From Veillonella criceti (GTDB taxonomy: Bacteria; Bacillota; Negativicutes; Veillonellales; Veillonellaceae), in assembly GCF_900460315.1 (NCBI RefSeq), contig NZ_UHIO01000001.1, positions 1,579,501 to 1,643,500 on the forward strand: a stretch of 64,000 nt of DNA, read 5' to 3'. Under the pieces are notes generated by a model, which was given only the letters and a program-made list of their open reading frames with translations, did no database searches and had not been told where the DNA came from. Positions 16,962 to 25,850 of the stretch are shown in pieces. Each line of letters starts with the position of its first letter. The first letter of the stretch is position 1. Position numbers and translations under genes: made by a program.

Positions 16962-17720
16962 ATGAGCAAAACAGTATTTATTACAGGTGCTACCTCTGGG
17001 ATTGGGCGAGCTACAGCAGAAGCCTTTGCTAAAGCAGGGTACAACTTATTGTTGTGTGCTCGTCGTTTAGATGTGTTAGATAATCTAAAAGCTGAGTTTG
17101 AACCAGAATTTAAAATCAAGGTCACTACGTTTGCCCTAGATGTGACAGATCGTCAGGCGGTTAGTACCATAGTACCTAAGCAGATTGAAGCGGTGGGAGG
17201 CGTAGATATTCTCGTGAATAATGCAGGGCTTGCTCAAGGGTTAGATTCTTTTGAAACGAGCTCTATTGATGATATGGAAACCATGATTGATACCAATGTA
17301 AAAGGGTTGCTCTACGTATCACGCACAGTATTGCCATTTATGATTGAAAAAAATCAAGGACATATTATTAATTTAGGGTCAACAGCGGGTATTTATGCCT
17401 ATGCTAAAGGCGCTGTATATTGTGCGACTAAGGCGGCGGTTAAGACACTAAGCGATGGTATCCGTATTGATACGATTGAAACGGATATTAAAGTAACGAC
17501 GATTCAACCAGGGATTGTAGAAACGCCATTTAGCGAAGTTCGTTTTCATGGAGACAAAGATAAGGCGGCTGCGGTATATGCTGGCGTAGAAGCTTTGCAG
17601 GCTGAAGATATTGCTGAAATTATTGTATTTGCTGCTACACAGCCAAAACGTGTACAGATTTCAGATATTACGATTATGGCCAATCAGCAAGCTACAGGCT
17701 TTATGATTGCGAAGAAGTAA
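16962..17720 (+). CDS. Short-chain dehydrogenase/reductase (YdfG-like)
   Basis: A 252-residue classical SDR. The NAD(P) motif TGATSGIG occupies about residues 7-14, the NNAG motif is near residue 88 and the catalytic Ser...YxxxK set is present as GSTAGIYAYAKGAVYCATKAA. Arginines after the second strand (CARR) suggest NADP preference. Closest in pattern to YdfG-type 3-hydroxy acid dehydrogenases that oxidise serine-like acids; the substrate is not certain. It follows the cysteine desulfidase-like gene by 33 bases and probably shares its transcript, since a terminator stands only after this gene. Earlier start codons (16941, 16953) have poor ribosome-site spacing. Confidence 0.88.
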   Translation: MSKTVFITGATSGIGRATAEAFAKAGYNLLLCARRLDVLDNLKAEFEPEFKIKVTTFALDVTDRQAVSTIVPKQIEAVGGVDILVNNAGLAQGLDSFETSSIDDMETMIDTNVKGLLYVSRTVLPFMIEKNQGHIINLGSTAGIYAYAKGAVYCATKAAVKTLSDGIRIDTIETDIKVTTIQPGIVETPFSEVRFHGDKDKAAAVYAGVEALQAEDIAEIIVFAATQPKRVQISDITIMANQQATGFMIAKK

Positions 17721-17735
17721 GCTAATTTTATGTAT

Positions 17736-17780
17736 AGACGCCTACTAGACCCTAAATTTGGTATAGTTGGCGTCTTTTTA
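17736..17780 (+). terminator. Terminator after the SDR gene
   Basis: AGACGCC and GGCGTCT with additional inner pairs around a long loop, followed by TTTTTATA. It ends only 17 bases before the DUF805 start, so that gene either receives read-through or has a promoter inside this region. Confidence 0.75.
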
Positions 17781-17796
17781 TAAGGAGGCTGTAGCT

Positions 17797-18186
17797 ATGA
17801 GTTCATTGTCGATTGTAGAGAACTTTAAGATGTGTATGACTAAAAAATACATGACTTTTCAAGGTAGGGCTAGTCGTGGTGAATATTGGAAGTTCGTTTT
17901 AGTACAATTTATTATTATGTTAATTGTAGGTATTGTGGTCTGGGTGTTTACTTTTGATGAAGATACGATTGATACGATTAGTACAATTGCCGCATTGCCA
18001 TTTTTATTACCGTCTTTGGCAGTTCAAACACGACGTTTGCACGATCTAGGTCGCAGTGCATGGTGGTTATTACTTCATTTAGTGCCATATGCAGGATCCT
18101 TTGTATTATTTATTTTCTCTATTATGAAAGGTAAACCAGAGACTAATGAATATGGGCCTGTGCCAGATTATTCTAATTATTTTTAA
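17797..18186 (+). CDS. DUF805 family membrane protein
   Basis: A 129-residue integral membrane protein with three or four hydrophobic helices and the DUF805 signature: an N-terminal amphipathic GRASRGEYWKF segment followed by RRLHDLGRSAWW. Function is unknown; the family is widespread, and some members are linked to cell envelope or stress. AAGGAGG eight bases before 17797 fixes the start; an upstream in-frame ATG at 17767 overlaps the terminator stem and is unlikely. Confidence 0.85.
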   Translation: MSSLSIVENFKMCMTKKYMTFQGRASRGEYWKFVLVQFIIMLIVGIVVWVFTFDEDTIDTISTIAALPFLLPSLAVQTRRLHDLGRSAWWLLLHLVPYAGSFVLFIFSIMKGKPETNEYGPVPDYSNYF

Positions 18187-18220
18187 ATATTCTGAAAAAT
18201 ATGGAAATTAAAAAAATCTC

Positions 18221-18497
18221 TTGACAAAGTATATGTGTTTATGAGAGAATAACACACATCAAATGAAATAAGCGATGAACAGGTATAAAGAGCTATTGAG
18301 TTGCTTACAGAGAGTTGCCGGTTGGTGCGAGGCAATAGAACAAATAGTATCGAAACTCCCCTGTGAGCTTTGTGGTTGAATATTAGTAAGCCATGACGGT
18401 AGTTCCGTTATAACTACAAGAGAACCAACTAGGGTGGTACCGTGTTATAGTTTATGATGCCCCTGGAACACAGTAATGTGATTCCAGGGGCTTTTTT
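18221..18497 (+). promoter_or_regulatory. Leucine-specific T-box leader of the leu operon
   Basis: The promoter has TTGACA (18221-18226) and a weak -10 near 18245. The leader contains a Stem I with GGTTGGTGCGAGGC, a specifier loop with CTC (Leu) at 18356-18358, the conserved T-box element AGGGTGGTACCGTG (18431-18444) and a terminator (CCCCTGGAA...TTCCAGGGG plus T run, 18459-18497). Uncharged tRNA-Leu would pair with CTC and the T-box bulge, block the terminator and permit leuA transcription. The specifier frame matches the Cys and Trp T-boxes in this window: specifier, three bases, then a TGNGAG-like segment. Confidence 0.93.
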
Positions 18498-18565
18498 GAT
18501 ACTTTCATTTTTTATTTTATGATGACTTTGTATCAATCGTATCAGCTATATGTATCAACTTATGA

Positions 18566-18611
18566 CGCCCCTGGACGTGCAGTTAGTCTGTGCATCCAGG
18601 GGTATTTTTTA
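18566..18611 (+). terminator. Second, near-duplicate terminator after the leucine T-box
   Basis: CCCCTGGA (18568-18575) pairs with TCCAGGGG (18595-18602) and is followed by a T-rich tail. Stem and flank (TATGAYGCCCCTGGA) almost repeat the T-box terminator 100 bases upstream. No second T-box element accompanies it. Confidence 0.75.
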
Positions 18612-18686
18612 TTGAGTGAGAAGAGAGATTGGTGCTATGAAGGAGAGAGCATAGCACCTGCATTGAGAAAGATGAGAGGTAATTTT

Positions 18687-20246
18687 ATGAGCCAAGTACA
18701 AAAAGCAACTAATCAGCAAGATGTGAACCGGGTGTATTTCTTTGATACTACCTTGCGGGATGGGGAGCAAAGTCCTGGCGTATCTTTGCAGACCCCTGAA
18801 AAAATTGAAATTGCACAAAATTTAGTAAGACTAGGTGTTGATGTTATTGAAGCAGGCTTTCCAGCAGCTTCACCAGGGGATTTTGAAGCGGTAAAAACTA
18901 TTGCTGAAAACGTAAAAGGAGTTATCATTTGTGGTTTAGCAAGAGCTAATAAGGCAGATATTGAGCGGACGGCAGAAGCTTTACAAGGAGCGGAACGAAG
19001 TCGTCTCCATGTATTTATTGCCACCAGTGATATTCATTTGGAATATAAATTGAAGAAAACGCGTGAAGAAGTTCTTGCTATTGTGAAAGAATGTTTGGCT
19101 TTGGCTAAAGGGAAATTTGATGAAATCGAATTTTCAGCGGAAGATGCTTCGAGGACGGATTTGGAATATTTGTGTGAAGTCTTTTCAGTAGCTATTGCTG
19201 GCGGTGCTACCATACTTAATGTACCGGATACAGTCGGTTATATGACCCCTGATGAATTTGCTTATAAGATTCGTTATATTAAAGAACATGTGCAAGATAT
19301 AGATAAGGCCATTATTAGTGTCCATTGCCATGACGACTTGGGGATGGCCAATGCTAATACGTTGGCAGCGATTCAAGCTGGGGCTCGTCAAGTAGAAGGA
19401 ACGATTAATGGACTTGGTGAACGAGCGGGTAATGTAGGGATTGAAGAAGTGACGATGGCACTTAAAACAAGGCAAGATGTGTATGGAGTAACTACAGCTA
19501 TTGATACGAAGCAATTTACTCGTGTAAGTAAATTAGTGAGTAAGTTAACGGGCATGGCGGTACCACCAAATAAAGCGATTGTAGGTCGCAATGCTTTTGC
19601 TCATGAGTCTGGAATTCATCAACATGGTATGCTAAATAATCCCACGACCTACGAAATCATGACACCAGAAAGTGTAGGTGCTGAAAAAACAAGTATCGTT
19701 CTTGGTAAACATTCGGGTTGTCATGCCTTTGAAAGTCATTTAGAAACAATGGGCTTCCATTTTACCGCTGAAAAAGTAAATGATTTATTTGTAAAATTTA
19801 AAGCGCTAGCGGATCGGAAGAAAGAGATTTTTGATGAAGATATTTTGGCTCTTGTTATTGATAATATTGACCATGTAAAAGCCATTGAACTCGTGCATCA
19901 TCATTATAAATCTAATGAACGTGGTTATGCTTATGCAGATGTACGGCTTAAAACACCACAAGGTATCCGCGAAGATGCGGCCGTTGGTGATGGTTCGGTT
20001 GATGCCTCACTTAAAGCAGCACAGCGTGTTATTGGCTTACCGATTGAGCTTAAGGATTATCAGGTACGCTCCGTCACAGCCGGCCAAGATGCACTAGGTG
20101 AAGTGCAGGTAACGATTGAATATAAAGGGCGTCAATATAATGGGCGTGGTGTAAGCACGGACGTAATTTCATCCAGTGTATTAGCCTATATTAATGCTGT
20201 TAACTATGTATATTTAACTGAAGAAATTGAAAAAGAATTTGAATAG
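18687..20246 (+). CDS. leuA: 2-isopropylmalate synthase
   Basis: 519 residues. Condenses acetyl-CoA with 2-oxoisovalerate, the first committed step of leucine synthesis. The N-terminal TIM barrel begins FFDTTLRDGEQSPGVSL, with the metal ligands in HCHDDLGMA (about residues 212-220) and GIHQHG near the barrel end. The C-terminal LeuA allosteric domain (about 385-519) implies leucine feedback inhibition. ATG 18687 follows GAGAGG; the frame stays open further upstream through the leader terminator, but those starts would be untranslatable in a terminated leader. First gene of leuACDB. Confidence 0.95.
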   Translation: MSQVQKATNQQDVNRVYFFDTTLRDGEQSPGVSLQTPEKIEIAQNLVRLGVDVIEAGFPAASPGDFEAVKTIAENVKGVIICGLARANKADIERTAEALQGAERSRLHVFIATSDIHLEYKLKKTREEVLAIVKECLALAKGKFDEIEFSAEDASRTDLEYLCEVFSVAIAGGATILNVPDTVGYMTPDEFAYKIRYIKEHVQDIDKAIISVHCHDDLGMANANTLAAIQAGARQVEGTINGLGERAGNVGIEEVTMALKTRQDVYGVTTAIDTKQFTRVSKLVSKLTGMAVPPNKAIVGRNAFAHESGIHQHGMLNNPTTYEIMTPESVGAEKTSIVLGKHSGCHAFESHLETMGFHFTAEKVNDLFVKFKALADRKKEIFDEDILALVIDNIDHVKAIELVHHHYKSNERGYAYADVRLKTPQGIREDAAVGDGSVDASLKAAQRVIGLPIELKDYQVRSVTAGQDALGEVQVTIEYKGRQYNGRGVSTDVISSSVLAYINAVNYVYLTEEIEKEFE

Positions 20247-20315
20247 TCAGTGTAGTAGAAAGTATTAAATGGATTAATAGAAATAGTGAGAATTGAGAAT
20301 AAGGAGGCATTCGTT

Positions 20316-21575
20316 ATGGGGATGACGATGACAGAGAAGAACATGGCTCGCCATGCAGGGGTGGCTACGGTAAGAGCCGGTGAGATTATAGAATGTAAAG
20401 TAGATGCCGTATTGATGAACGATATTACTTTTCCACCAGCCTTAAAAGAGTTTAGAAAAATTGGTAAACCTGTATTTGATCGAGCGAAAATTTATTTGGT
20501 GCCCGATCATTTCACACCGAATAAAGATATTAAATCGGCTGAACAAGCGAAGATAATGCGTGATTTTGTCCGGCAAGAACAAATTACTCATTATTTTGAA
20601 GTAGGCCGTATGGGGATTGAACATGTGTTATTGCCAGAACAAGGCTTAGTAGCACCAGGGGATATGATTATCGGTGCCGATTCTCATACGTGTACCTATG
20701 GAGCACTCGGTGCCTTTGCTACGGGGGTAGGTTCCACTGATGCAGGGGTTGCTATGGCAATGGGACAGACTTGGTTTAAAGTGCCAGAAGCGATTAAAGT
20801 GGAACTTACGGGTATGCCGAATCGTTGGGTAACCGGTAAGGATATTGTGCTTGAACTGATTGGTCAAATTGGCGTAGATGGAGCGCGGTATAAAGCGATT
20901 GAATTCTGTGGTGATGGTATTGCTCATTTAACCATGGCTGATCGTTTGACGATTTGTAATATGGCGATCGAAGCAGGTGGTAAATGTGGCGTGTTCCCTT
21001 ATGATGAGGTGACTAAGGCGTATGTAACTGGTCGTGTGAAACGTGAATATACACCTGTGGTAGCTGATGAAGATGCGGTATATAGTGAAACGGTAGTCAT
21101 CGATTTAGCGACGTTGAAGCCAGTCGTGGCTTTCCCTCATTTGCCGTCTAATACGCATTATATTACGGACATTGCTAAGGATATTACCATTGACCAAGTG
21201 GTGATTGGTTCTTGTACCAACGGGCGCTATGAAGATTTAGAAGCGGCTGCCTCTATTTTTAAAGATAGAAAAGTAGCGGACTTTGTTCGTTGCATTGTAG
21301 TGCCAGGTAGCCAAGCTGTATATGATCAAGCTATTAAAGCAGGCTTGATAGATATTTTTATTGATGCGGGTTGTGCGGTGAGTACGCCTACCTGTGGGCC
21401 TTGTTTAGGTGGTTACATGGGGATTATGGCAGCTGGTGAACGGACTGTTTCCACCACAAATCGTAATTTTAGAGGGCGCATGGGCCATGTAGATAGTGAA
21501 GTGTATTTAGCTAGTCCGTATGTGGCGGCGGCCAGTGCTGTACTTGGACGCATTGCAGGACCAGAGGAGGTATAA
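20316..21575 (+). CDS. leuC: 3-isopropylmalate dehydratase large subunit
   Basis: 419 residues, the length of the short LeuC/HACN class. Isomerises 2- to 3-isopropylmalate together with LeuD. The aconitase-type [4Fe-4S] cysteines are visible in [11 protein letters not shown] and in [14 protein letters not shown] (CxxC), and the substrate-side [13 protein letters not shown] motif is intact. AAGGAGG before 20316 sets the start. leuD begins two bases after the stop, so the subunits are translationally coupled and made in equal amounts. Confidence 0.95.
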   Translation: MGMTMTEKNMARHAGVATVRAGEIIECKVDAVLMNDITFPPALKEFRKIGKPVFDRAKIYLVPDHFTPNKDIKSAEQAKIMRDFVRQEQITHYFEVGRMGIEHVLLPEQGLVAPGDMIIGADSHTCTYGALGAFATGVGSTDAGVAMAMGQTWFKVPEAIKVELTGMPNRWVTGKDIVLELIGQIGVDGARYKAIEFCGDGIAHLTMADRLTICNMAIEAGGKCGVFPYDEVTKAYVTGRVKREYTPVVADEDAVYSETVVIDLATLKPVVAFPHLPSNTHYITDIAKDITIDQVVIGSCTNGRYEDLEAAASIFKDRKVADFVRCIVVPGSQAVYDQAIKAGLIDIFIDAGCAVSTPTCGPCLGGYMGIMAAGERTVSTTNRNFRGRMGHVDSEVYLASPYVAAASAVLGRIAGPEEV

Positions 21576-21576
21576 T

Positions 21577-22065
21577 ATGGATTTTCAAGGTAAAATTTGG
21601 CGTTATGGCGACAATGTAGATACAGATGTAATTATTCCTGCTCGGTATTTAGCTATTGCTGATATGGCAGAACTTGCGACACATGCCATGGAAGATATTG
21701 ACACGACCTTTGCAGCTAAGGTACAGCCTGGTGACTTGATGGTGGCTGGTAAGAATTTTGGTTGTGGTTCCTCTCGTGAACATGCGCCAGCGGTTATTAA
21801 AGCTAGTGGTGTGCCTTGTATTATTGCCCATAGTTTTGCACGGATATTTTTCCGCAATGCGATTAATATTGGGTTACCAGTGATTGAAATTGGTGATGCC
21901 GTTGAAAAAATACAAGTGAATCATGAAATTGGCATCGATATGAGTACTGGTGAGGTACATAATATAACGACTGGTGAAACCTATCAGGGGACAGCCTTGC
22001 CACCCTTTGTGCAGGCCATTGCTAAAGCAGGCGGGCTGGTAAATTTTGCTAAACAACGAGGTTAA
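21577..22065 (+). CDS. leuD: 3-isopropylmalate dehydratase small subunit
   Basis: 162 residues, the swivel-domain partner of LeuC. It starts FQGKIWRYGDNVDTDVIIPARYL and carries the substrate-recognition loop GKNFGCGSSREHAP, both family hallmarks. The ribosome site GAGGAGG lies inside the end of leuC. The length fits the archaeal-type small LeuD found with 419-residue LeuC proteins. A small inverted repeat sits in the 81-base gap before leuB. Confidence 0.95.
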   Translation: MDFQGKIWRYGDNVDTDVIIPARYLAIADMAELATHAMEDIDTTFAAKVQPGDLMVAGKNFGCGSSREHAPAVIKASGVPCIIAHSFARIFFRNAINIGLPVIEIGDAVEKIQVNHEIGIDMSTGEVHNITTGETYQGTALPPFVQAIAKAGGLVNFAKQRG

Positions 22066-22097
22066 GAGGCTTTGTAGTCATTAAAAGTGAAATATGA

Positions 22098-22123
22098 ATT
22101 ACCTATTTTGAGAGGTAGGTAAT
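22098..22123 (+). repeat. Short hairpin between leuD and leuB
   Basis: ATTACCTA and TAGGTAAT form a perfect 8-bp stem with a 10-base loop and no T run. It could be an mRNA processing or stability element in the leu operon. Confidence 0.4.
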
Positions 22124-22146
22124 ATATAGAGAAAGAGAGTTAGAAC

Positions 22147-23220
22147 ATGAGTATAGAGAAAACGGTAGTAGCCATTAATGGGGATGGCATAGGTCGTGAA
22201 ATTGTAGAGGCAGCACGTCGTGTGGTAGATAAAGCGGTAGTTAAAGATAATATCGTTATTTGTTGGGCTGAGCATAAGGCAGGTGGTGAAGCCATTGATG
22301 CGTATGGAAAGCCGCTACCACAAAGTACGATTGATGCCTGTAAAAAAGCGGAGGCAGTTCTCCTTGGTGCCGTAGGCGGGCCTAAATGGGATTCTGTTGC
22401 GCCAGCGATTCGCCCTGAAAAAGCAATTTTAGGACTTCGTAAGGAGTTAGGCTTATTTTGTAATTTACGTCCGGTTCGTATTTTTAAAGCCTTGCAAGAG
22501 TATTCGCCGCTAAAGCCAGAATTGGTACAGGATGTAGATTTTGTCATTGTTCGTGAACTTACAGGTGGTATTTATTTTGGTGAACGGTCAGAAGCGAGCG
22601 GTGAAGGCCCTAATGAAAAAGCTTGGGATAAGGAAACATATCATCGTTATGAAATTGAACGAATTATAGACATCGCCATTGATACAGCGAAGAAACGTAA
22701 AGGCAAAGTAACGAGCGTAGATAAAGCCAATGTACTAGCTTCATCACGCTTATGGCGCACTGTGGCACAAGAAAAAGCCACTGCCAATTCGGCAGTGACT
22801 TTTGATTACTTATATGTAGATAATACAGCCATGCAATTAGTTGTTAACCCCGGTCAATTTGATGTAATTGTAACGACGAATTTATTTGGTGACATTCTAA
22901 GTGACGAAGGGGCCGTTGTTTCAGGCTCTCTTGGTCTATTACCGTCTGCCTCCATTGGTACTGGTACAGCCTTGTATGAACCAATTCATGGCTCAGCGCC
23001 TGATATTGCTGGCAAGGGCATCGCCAACCCATTGGGGACAATATTGTCAGCGGCTATGATGTGTCGTTATTCCTTGGGCGCTTCTAAGGCAGCCGACGCT
23101 ATTGAAGCAGCCGTGGAAGCGGCCTTGACTGCTGGCTATCGTACAGGCGATATTTACAAGGATGGCATGAAACGAGTGAATACAGAAGGCATGACGGAAG
23201 CCGTGTTACAATATATCTAA
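22147..23220 (+). CDS. leuB: 3-isopropylmalate dehydrogenase
   Basis: 357 residues. Oxidatively decarboxylates 3-isopropylmalate with NAD, the third leucine step. It shows the beta-decarboxylating dehydrogenase pattern: N-terminal NGDGIGREIV, the substrate arginine region ELTGGIYFGER, TSVDKANVLASSRLWR with the catalytic Lys, and the C-terminal NLFGDILSDEGAVVSGSLGLLPSAS with metal-binding Asp residues. Last gene of leuACDB; its stop is only 7 bases from the stop of convergent panB, and no clear terminator separates them. Confidence 0.95.
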   Translation: MSIEKTVVAINGDGIGREIVEAARRVVDKAVVKDNIVICWAEHKAGGEAIDAYGKPLPQSTIDACKKAEAVLLGAVGGPKWDSVAPAIRPEKAILGLRKELGLFCNLRPVRIFKALQEYSPLKPELVQDVDFVIVRELTGGIYFGERSEASGEGPNEKAWDKETYHRYEIERIIDIAIDTAKKRKGKVTSVDKANVLASSRLWRTVAQEKATANSAVTFDYLYVDNTAMQLVVNPGQFDVIVTTNLFGDILSDEGAVVSGSLGLLPSASIGTGTALYEPIHGSAPDIAGKGIANPLGTILSAAMMCRYSLGASKAADAIEAAVEAALTAGYRTGDIYKDGMKRVNTEGMTEAVLQYI

Positions 23221-23227
23221 TAACGAT

Positions 23228-24172
23228 TTAATAGAGCTTTTCTAACACAGAATCATCGATTTTAAAGGTGTGTTCTGGAGCAGGAAAGCTTCTTTCTTTT
23301 ACGTCTTTAATGTAGTCTTTGACAGCATTGACGGTAATGTCATGAAGATTGGCGTATTGTTTTACAAATTTTGGGGTGAAACCAGTGCTAATCCCCAGTA
23401 AATCGTTGCACACTAATACTTGACCATCACAGCCATTACCAGCGCCAATTCCAATGGTTGCCATGGTTATTAGTTCATCGGTCACCTTTTTAGCAAGGGC
23501 CGCCGGTACGCATTCTAGGACACAGGCAAAGGCACCTGCTGCTTCAAGGGCTTTGGCATCGGCCAGTAGTTGTTGTGCTGCCGCTACTTCTTTACCTTGT
23601 ACTTTAAAACCACCTAATTGATTGACTGATTGTGGTGTTAAACCAATATGGGCCACTACAGGAATTCCAGCTGTTGTTAATTTATGGACTAATTCGCAGA
23701 CTTCTTGACCGCCTTCGAGTTTTACAGCGGTGCAGCCCGTTTCTTTTAGTAAGCGACCGGCATTATATAGGCCATCGGTTAGACTCGCTTGATAACTCAT
23801 AAAGGGCATATCCGCTACGACTAGGGCCGTGCTGTTACCGCGTACAACGGCTTTTGTATGATGAATCATTTCCTCCATGGTTACAGGAATCGTTGATTGG
23901 TAACCGAGGATTACATTGCCAAGCGAATCGCCTACAAGTATCATGTCAATACCTGCTTCGTTAACATTACGGGCCATGGCGACATCATAGGCTGTAATCA
24001 TAGTAATAGGTTCACCTTTTTGTTTCATATCTTTAATAGTTGTAATAGTAACTGGTTTCTTCGGTGTCGTAGTAGTAGCTGTATTAGTTACTGCATTAGT
24101 TGTTGTATTAGTCGCTGTACTAGTTGCTTCATTAGTCGCTGCATTAGTTGCTGTATTTGTTGTAGTATTCAT
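23228..24172 (-). CDS. panB: 3-methyl-2-oxobutanoate hydroxymethyltransferase, with Thr/Asn repeat tail
   Basis: 314 residues. Adds a hydroxymethyl group from methylene-THF to 2-oxoisovalerate, giving ketopantoate for pantothenate. The catalytic body starts at about residue 39 (TITTIKDMKQKGEPITMITAYD) and has the Mg-binding LVGDSLGNV and the KLEGG active-site Lys. Residues 1-37 are an extra low-complexity tail of Ala/Thr/Asn, encoded by imperfect 12-base repeats. AAAGGAG seven bases before 24172 shows the tail is translated. It competes with LeuA for 2-oxoisovalerate. Second gene after the DUF2520 gene. Confidence 0.95.
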   Translation of the reverse strand: MNTTTNTATNAATNEATSTATNTTTNAVTNTATTTTPKKPVTITTIKDMKQKGEPITMITAYDVAMARNVNEAGIDMILVGDSLGNVILGYQSTIPVTMEEMIHHTKAVVRGNSTALVVADMPFMSYQASLTDGLYNAGRLLKETGCTAVKLEGGQEVCELVHKLTTAGIPVVAHIGLTPQSVNQLGGFKVQGKEVAAAQQLLADAKALEAAGAFACVLECVPAALAKKVTDELITMATIGIGAGNGCDGQVLVCNDLLGISTGFTPKFVKQYANLHDITVNAVKDYIKDVKERSFPAPEHTFKIDDSVLEKLY

Positions 24173-24293
24173 GGTAAGACTCCTTTTGGGATGTTTTCCG
24201 TTTTAAAAAGTAAAAATAATTAATAGACGTTATTTGAGGCAATACAATCAGGCGATTTTAAAGACTCTTTAATAGCTCCTTGATACTGTTAAT

Positions 24294-25151
24294 CTATTCC
24301 TTAGTTAGTAATTCACGTAATTCCTTGGCTTGTGCCATAGAAATAGTGCCATTTTGTAAGGCTAACTGTGTAGTTAAGCGACCTAAACTGCAATAGCTAG
24401 GAAGGTATTCAGAGGGTAAGGTTGCCAGATGCTGTTTTATGGTTGCTACATCACCTCGTGCAATAGGGCCTGTTAGGACTGTTCGTGGTTCTGTAGTGTG
24501 GCTTACATTTTGAACTGTACCCTGAAATAAAGGTAATAAGGCTTGCCAGGCAGCGTTAGATGGTAACCAATGGCTGATTAATTGTTGAGCAAGTGCTTGC
24601 AAGGTTACGGTATAATTGGAACAGATACAGGCTGCTGCATGATAGATAGCTCGTTCTTCTGGTGGCACATGAAAGGCCTGTCCTCCTAGTCTAGTTACAA
24701 TAGACTGTGCTATAGAAAGGGCCGTGCTATCACCATCGATGGCCATGTACACTCCGCTTAAAGGCGTGTGGGTATGTGCAAAGGTTTGTAGTGGATGCAG
24801 ACTGCCAGTGGCAGCGCCTAATTTGGTTAGGGGTTCCAATGGTTCTAGGCCTAAACTACCACTGCAATGCAAGAAAGTTTTGCCAGTTAAGGTTAAGCTC
24901 GGTTGATTTAGGGCCGTTAAGTTTGAGGTTACGGCTGTTGCTACCGCACCAATTAATCGATCTGGTACCGTCAGAAAAATAACATCACTTTGCTGTAGTA
25001 ACTCGACTTGCGTGTAGGGCGGTGTTTGAAATTGTTGCGCCAATTGGGTTGTTGTTTTAGGAGAAGACCCTATAATCCCTACGATGTCGTTGGCGAGGGC
25101 GGAGGCTAAGCTTTGCCCTACTTTGCCACCACCGATAATACCGATTTTCAT
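24294..25151 (-). CDS. Rossmann-like dehydrogenase with DUF2520
   Basis: 285 residues. The N-terminal Rossmann domain begins MKIGIIGGGKVGQSLA (GxGxxG) and continues to VIFLTVPDRLIG. The C-terminal half is DUF2520 (about 140-285), with SLHPLQTFA and the conserved helical EERAIYHAAACICSNY. The fold resembles ketopantoate reductase and pyrroline-carboxylate reductase families. Given panB immediately downstream, a pantothenate-related reductase role is plausible but not established. The ribosome site AAAGGAG lies 12 bases from this ATG and 4 from an overlapping three-codon reading frame (25148-25159). Confidence 0.82.
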   Translation of the reverse strand: MKIGIIGGGKVGQSLASALANDIVGIIGSSPKTTTQLAQQFQTPPYTQVELLQQSDVIFLTVPDRLIGAVATAVTSNLTALNQPSLTLTGKTFLHCSGSLGLEPLEPLTKLGAATGSLHPLQTFAHTHTPLSGVYMAIDGDSTALSIAQSIVTRLGGQAFHVPPEERAIYHAAACICSNYTVTLQALAQQLISHWLPSNAAWQALLPLFQGTVQNVSHTTEPRTVLTGPIARGDVATIKQHLATLPSEYLPSYCSLGRLTTQLALQNGTISMAQAKELRELLTKE

Positions 25152-25185
25152 AGTTTCATAGAACTCCTTTCTGGAGACTTGGCGC

Positions 25186-25446
25186 AAAAAAGGCGCACTT
25201 CGACCACGAAATGCGCCTAAATATCCTATGTTGCGTCTCGTCCCGGTCTTATAGATCCAAGCGAATATGACAATGTACTGTTATTTCATGGACGGCAACT
25301 AAGCCTAGCGATAGGTTTGCTCTAGCAGTGATGAATTGATATGGTTCGTTGCAGATACCATTCAACAGACTGACGAGCCAAGAAAATGCCTAAGTCCTGA
25401 AATGATAGTATATGTCCATAGTAGTATAGGGGGTGGGGGTTGTCAA
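25186..25446 (-). promoter_or_regulatory. Unassigned leader with promoter and terminator upstream of DUF2520-panB
   Basis: On the minus strand, TTGACA (25446-25441), a 17-base spacer and TACTAT (25423-25418) predict +1 near 25411. The roughly 225-base leader ends in a strong terminator (GGCGCAtTTCG/CGAAgTGCGCC plus six T, 25217-25186) only 35 bases before the gene. This promoter-leader-terminator-gene layout is that of a riboswitch or attenuator. I cannot match it to the T-box, TPP, SAM, FMN, lysine or cobalamin consensus. A pan-motif RNA is possible because that class precedes pantothenate genes, but I cannot confirm it. Confidence 0.6.
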
Positions 25447-25459
25447 CTGCATATTAGTT

Positions 25460-25487
25460 AAAAGGTGTATTTAGTTGCTGACACCTT
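25460..25487. terminator. Inverted repeat between divergent leaders
   Basis: AAAGGTGT and ACACCTTT form a perfect 8-bp stem with a 12-base loop between the divergent DUF2520 and ECF promoters. It has short T-rich flanks and is possibly a bidirectional transcription block. Confidence 0.4.
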
Positions 25488-25508
25488 TATTTTACTGAAA
25501 AATTTATA

Positions 25509-25824
25509 TTGACTTCTCTTTCCTACCTGTGTATAATTGAGAAAAACATAAAGATATCGTCGACGAACAGGAAGAGTAATTATAAAAGTTCGGCTACAGC
25601 GAGTCGGGAATGGTGGGAGCCTGATGCAAGAATTTATAATGAATGGACCTGGGAGACGTGGCCCGAACTTTGGTAGGCGCCACCGGTCATCTCCGACCGT
25701 TAACAAAGGAGCGCGTATCGCCTGTGGGTAGGCCGTACGTAGTGAGCCGGGTCTTTATGACCAATTGGGGTGGCACCGCGGATAACCTTCGTCCCTAGAT
25801 TTTTGGGATTGGAAGGTTTTTTTT
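25509..25824 (+). promoter_or_regulatory. Tryptophan-specific T-box leader of the ECF transporter operon
   Basis: The promoter TTGACT (25509-25514), 17 bases, TATAAT (25532-25537) is near consensus. The leader has a Stem I with GGAATGGTGGGAGCC, a specifier TGG (Trp) at 25644-25646 followed by ACC-TGGGAG, the T-box TTGGGGTGGCACCGCGG (25765-25781) and a terminator AACCTTC...GAAGGTT with a T run (25784-25824). Uncharged tRNA-Trp should switch the operon on. This predicts that the transporter imports tryptophan or a precursor. Confidence 0.92.
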
Positions 25825-25850
25825 ATACCCATTTTTAGGAGGAAAGAAGT

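Noticed and set aside
25290-25345. GCAAACC...GGC segment in the DUF2520 leader resembling part of a cyclic-di-GMP-I riboswitch
   Set aside because: Only the GCAAACC block resembles the class. The following GGGACGCAAAGCC block and the tetraloop-receptor arrangement are missing.
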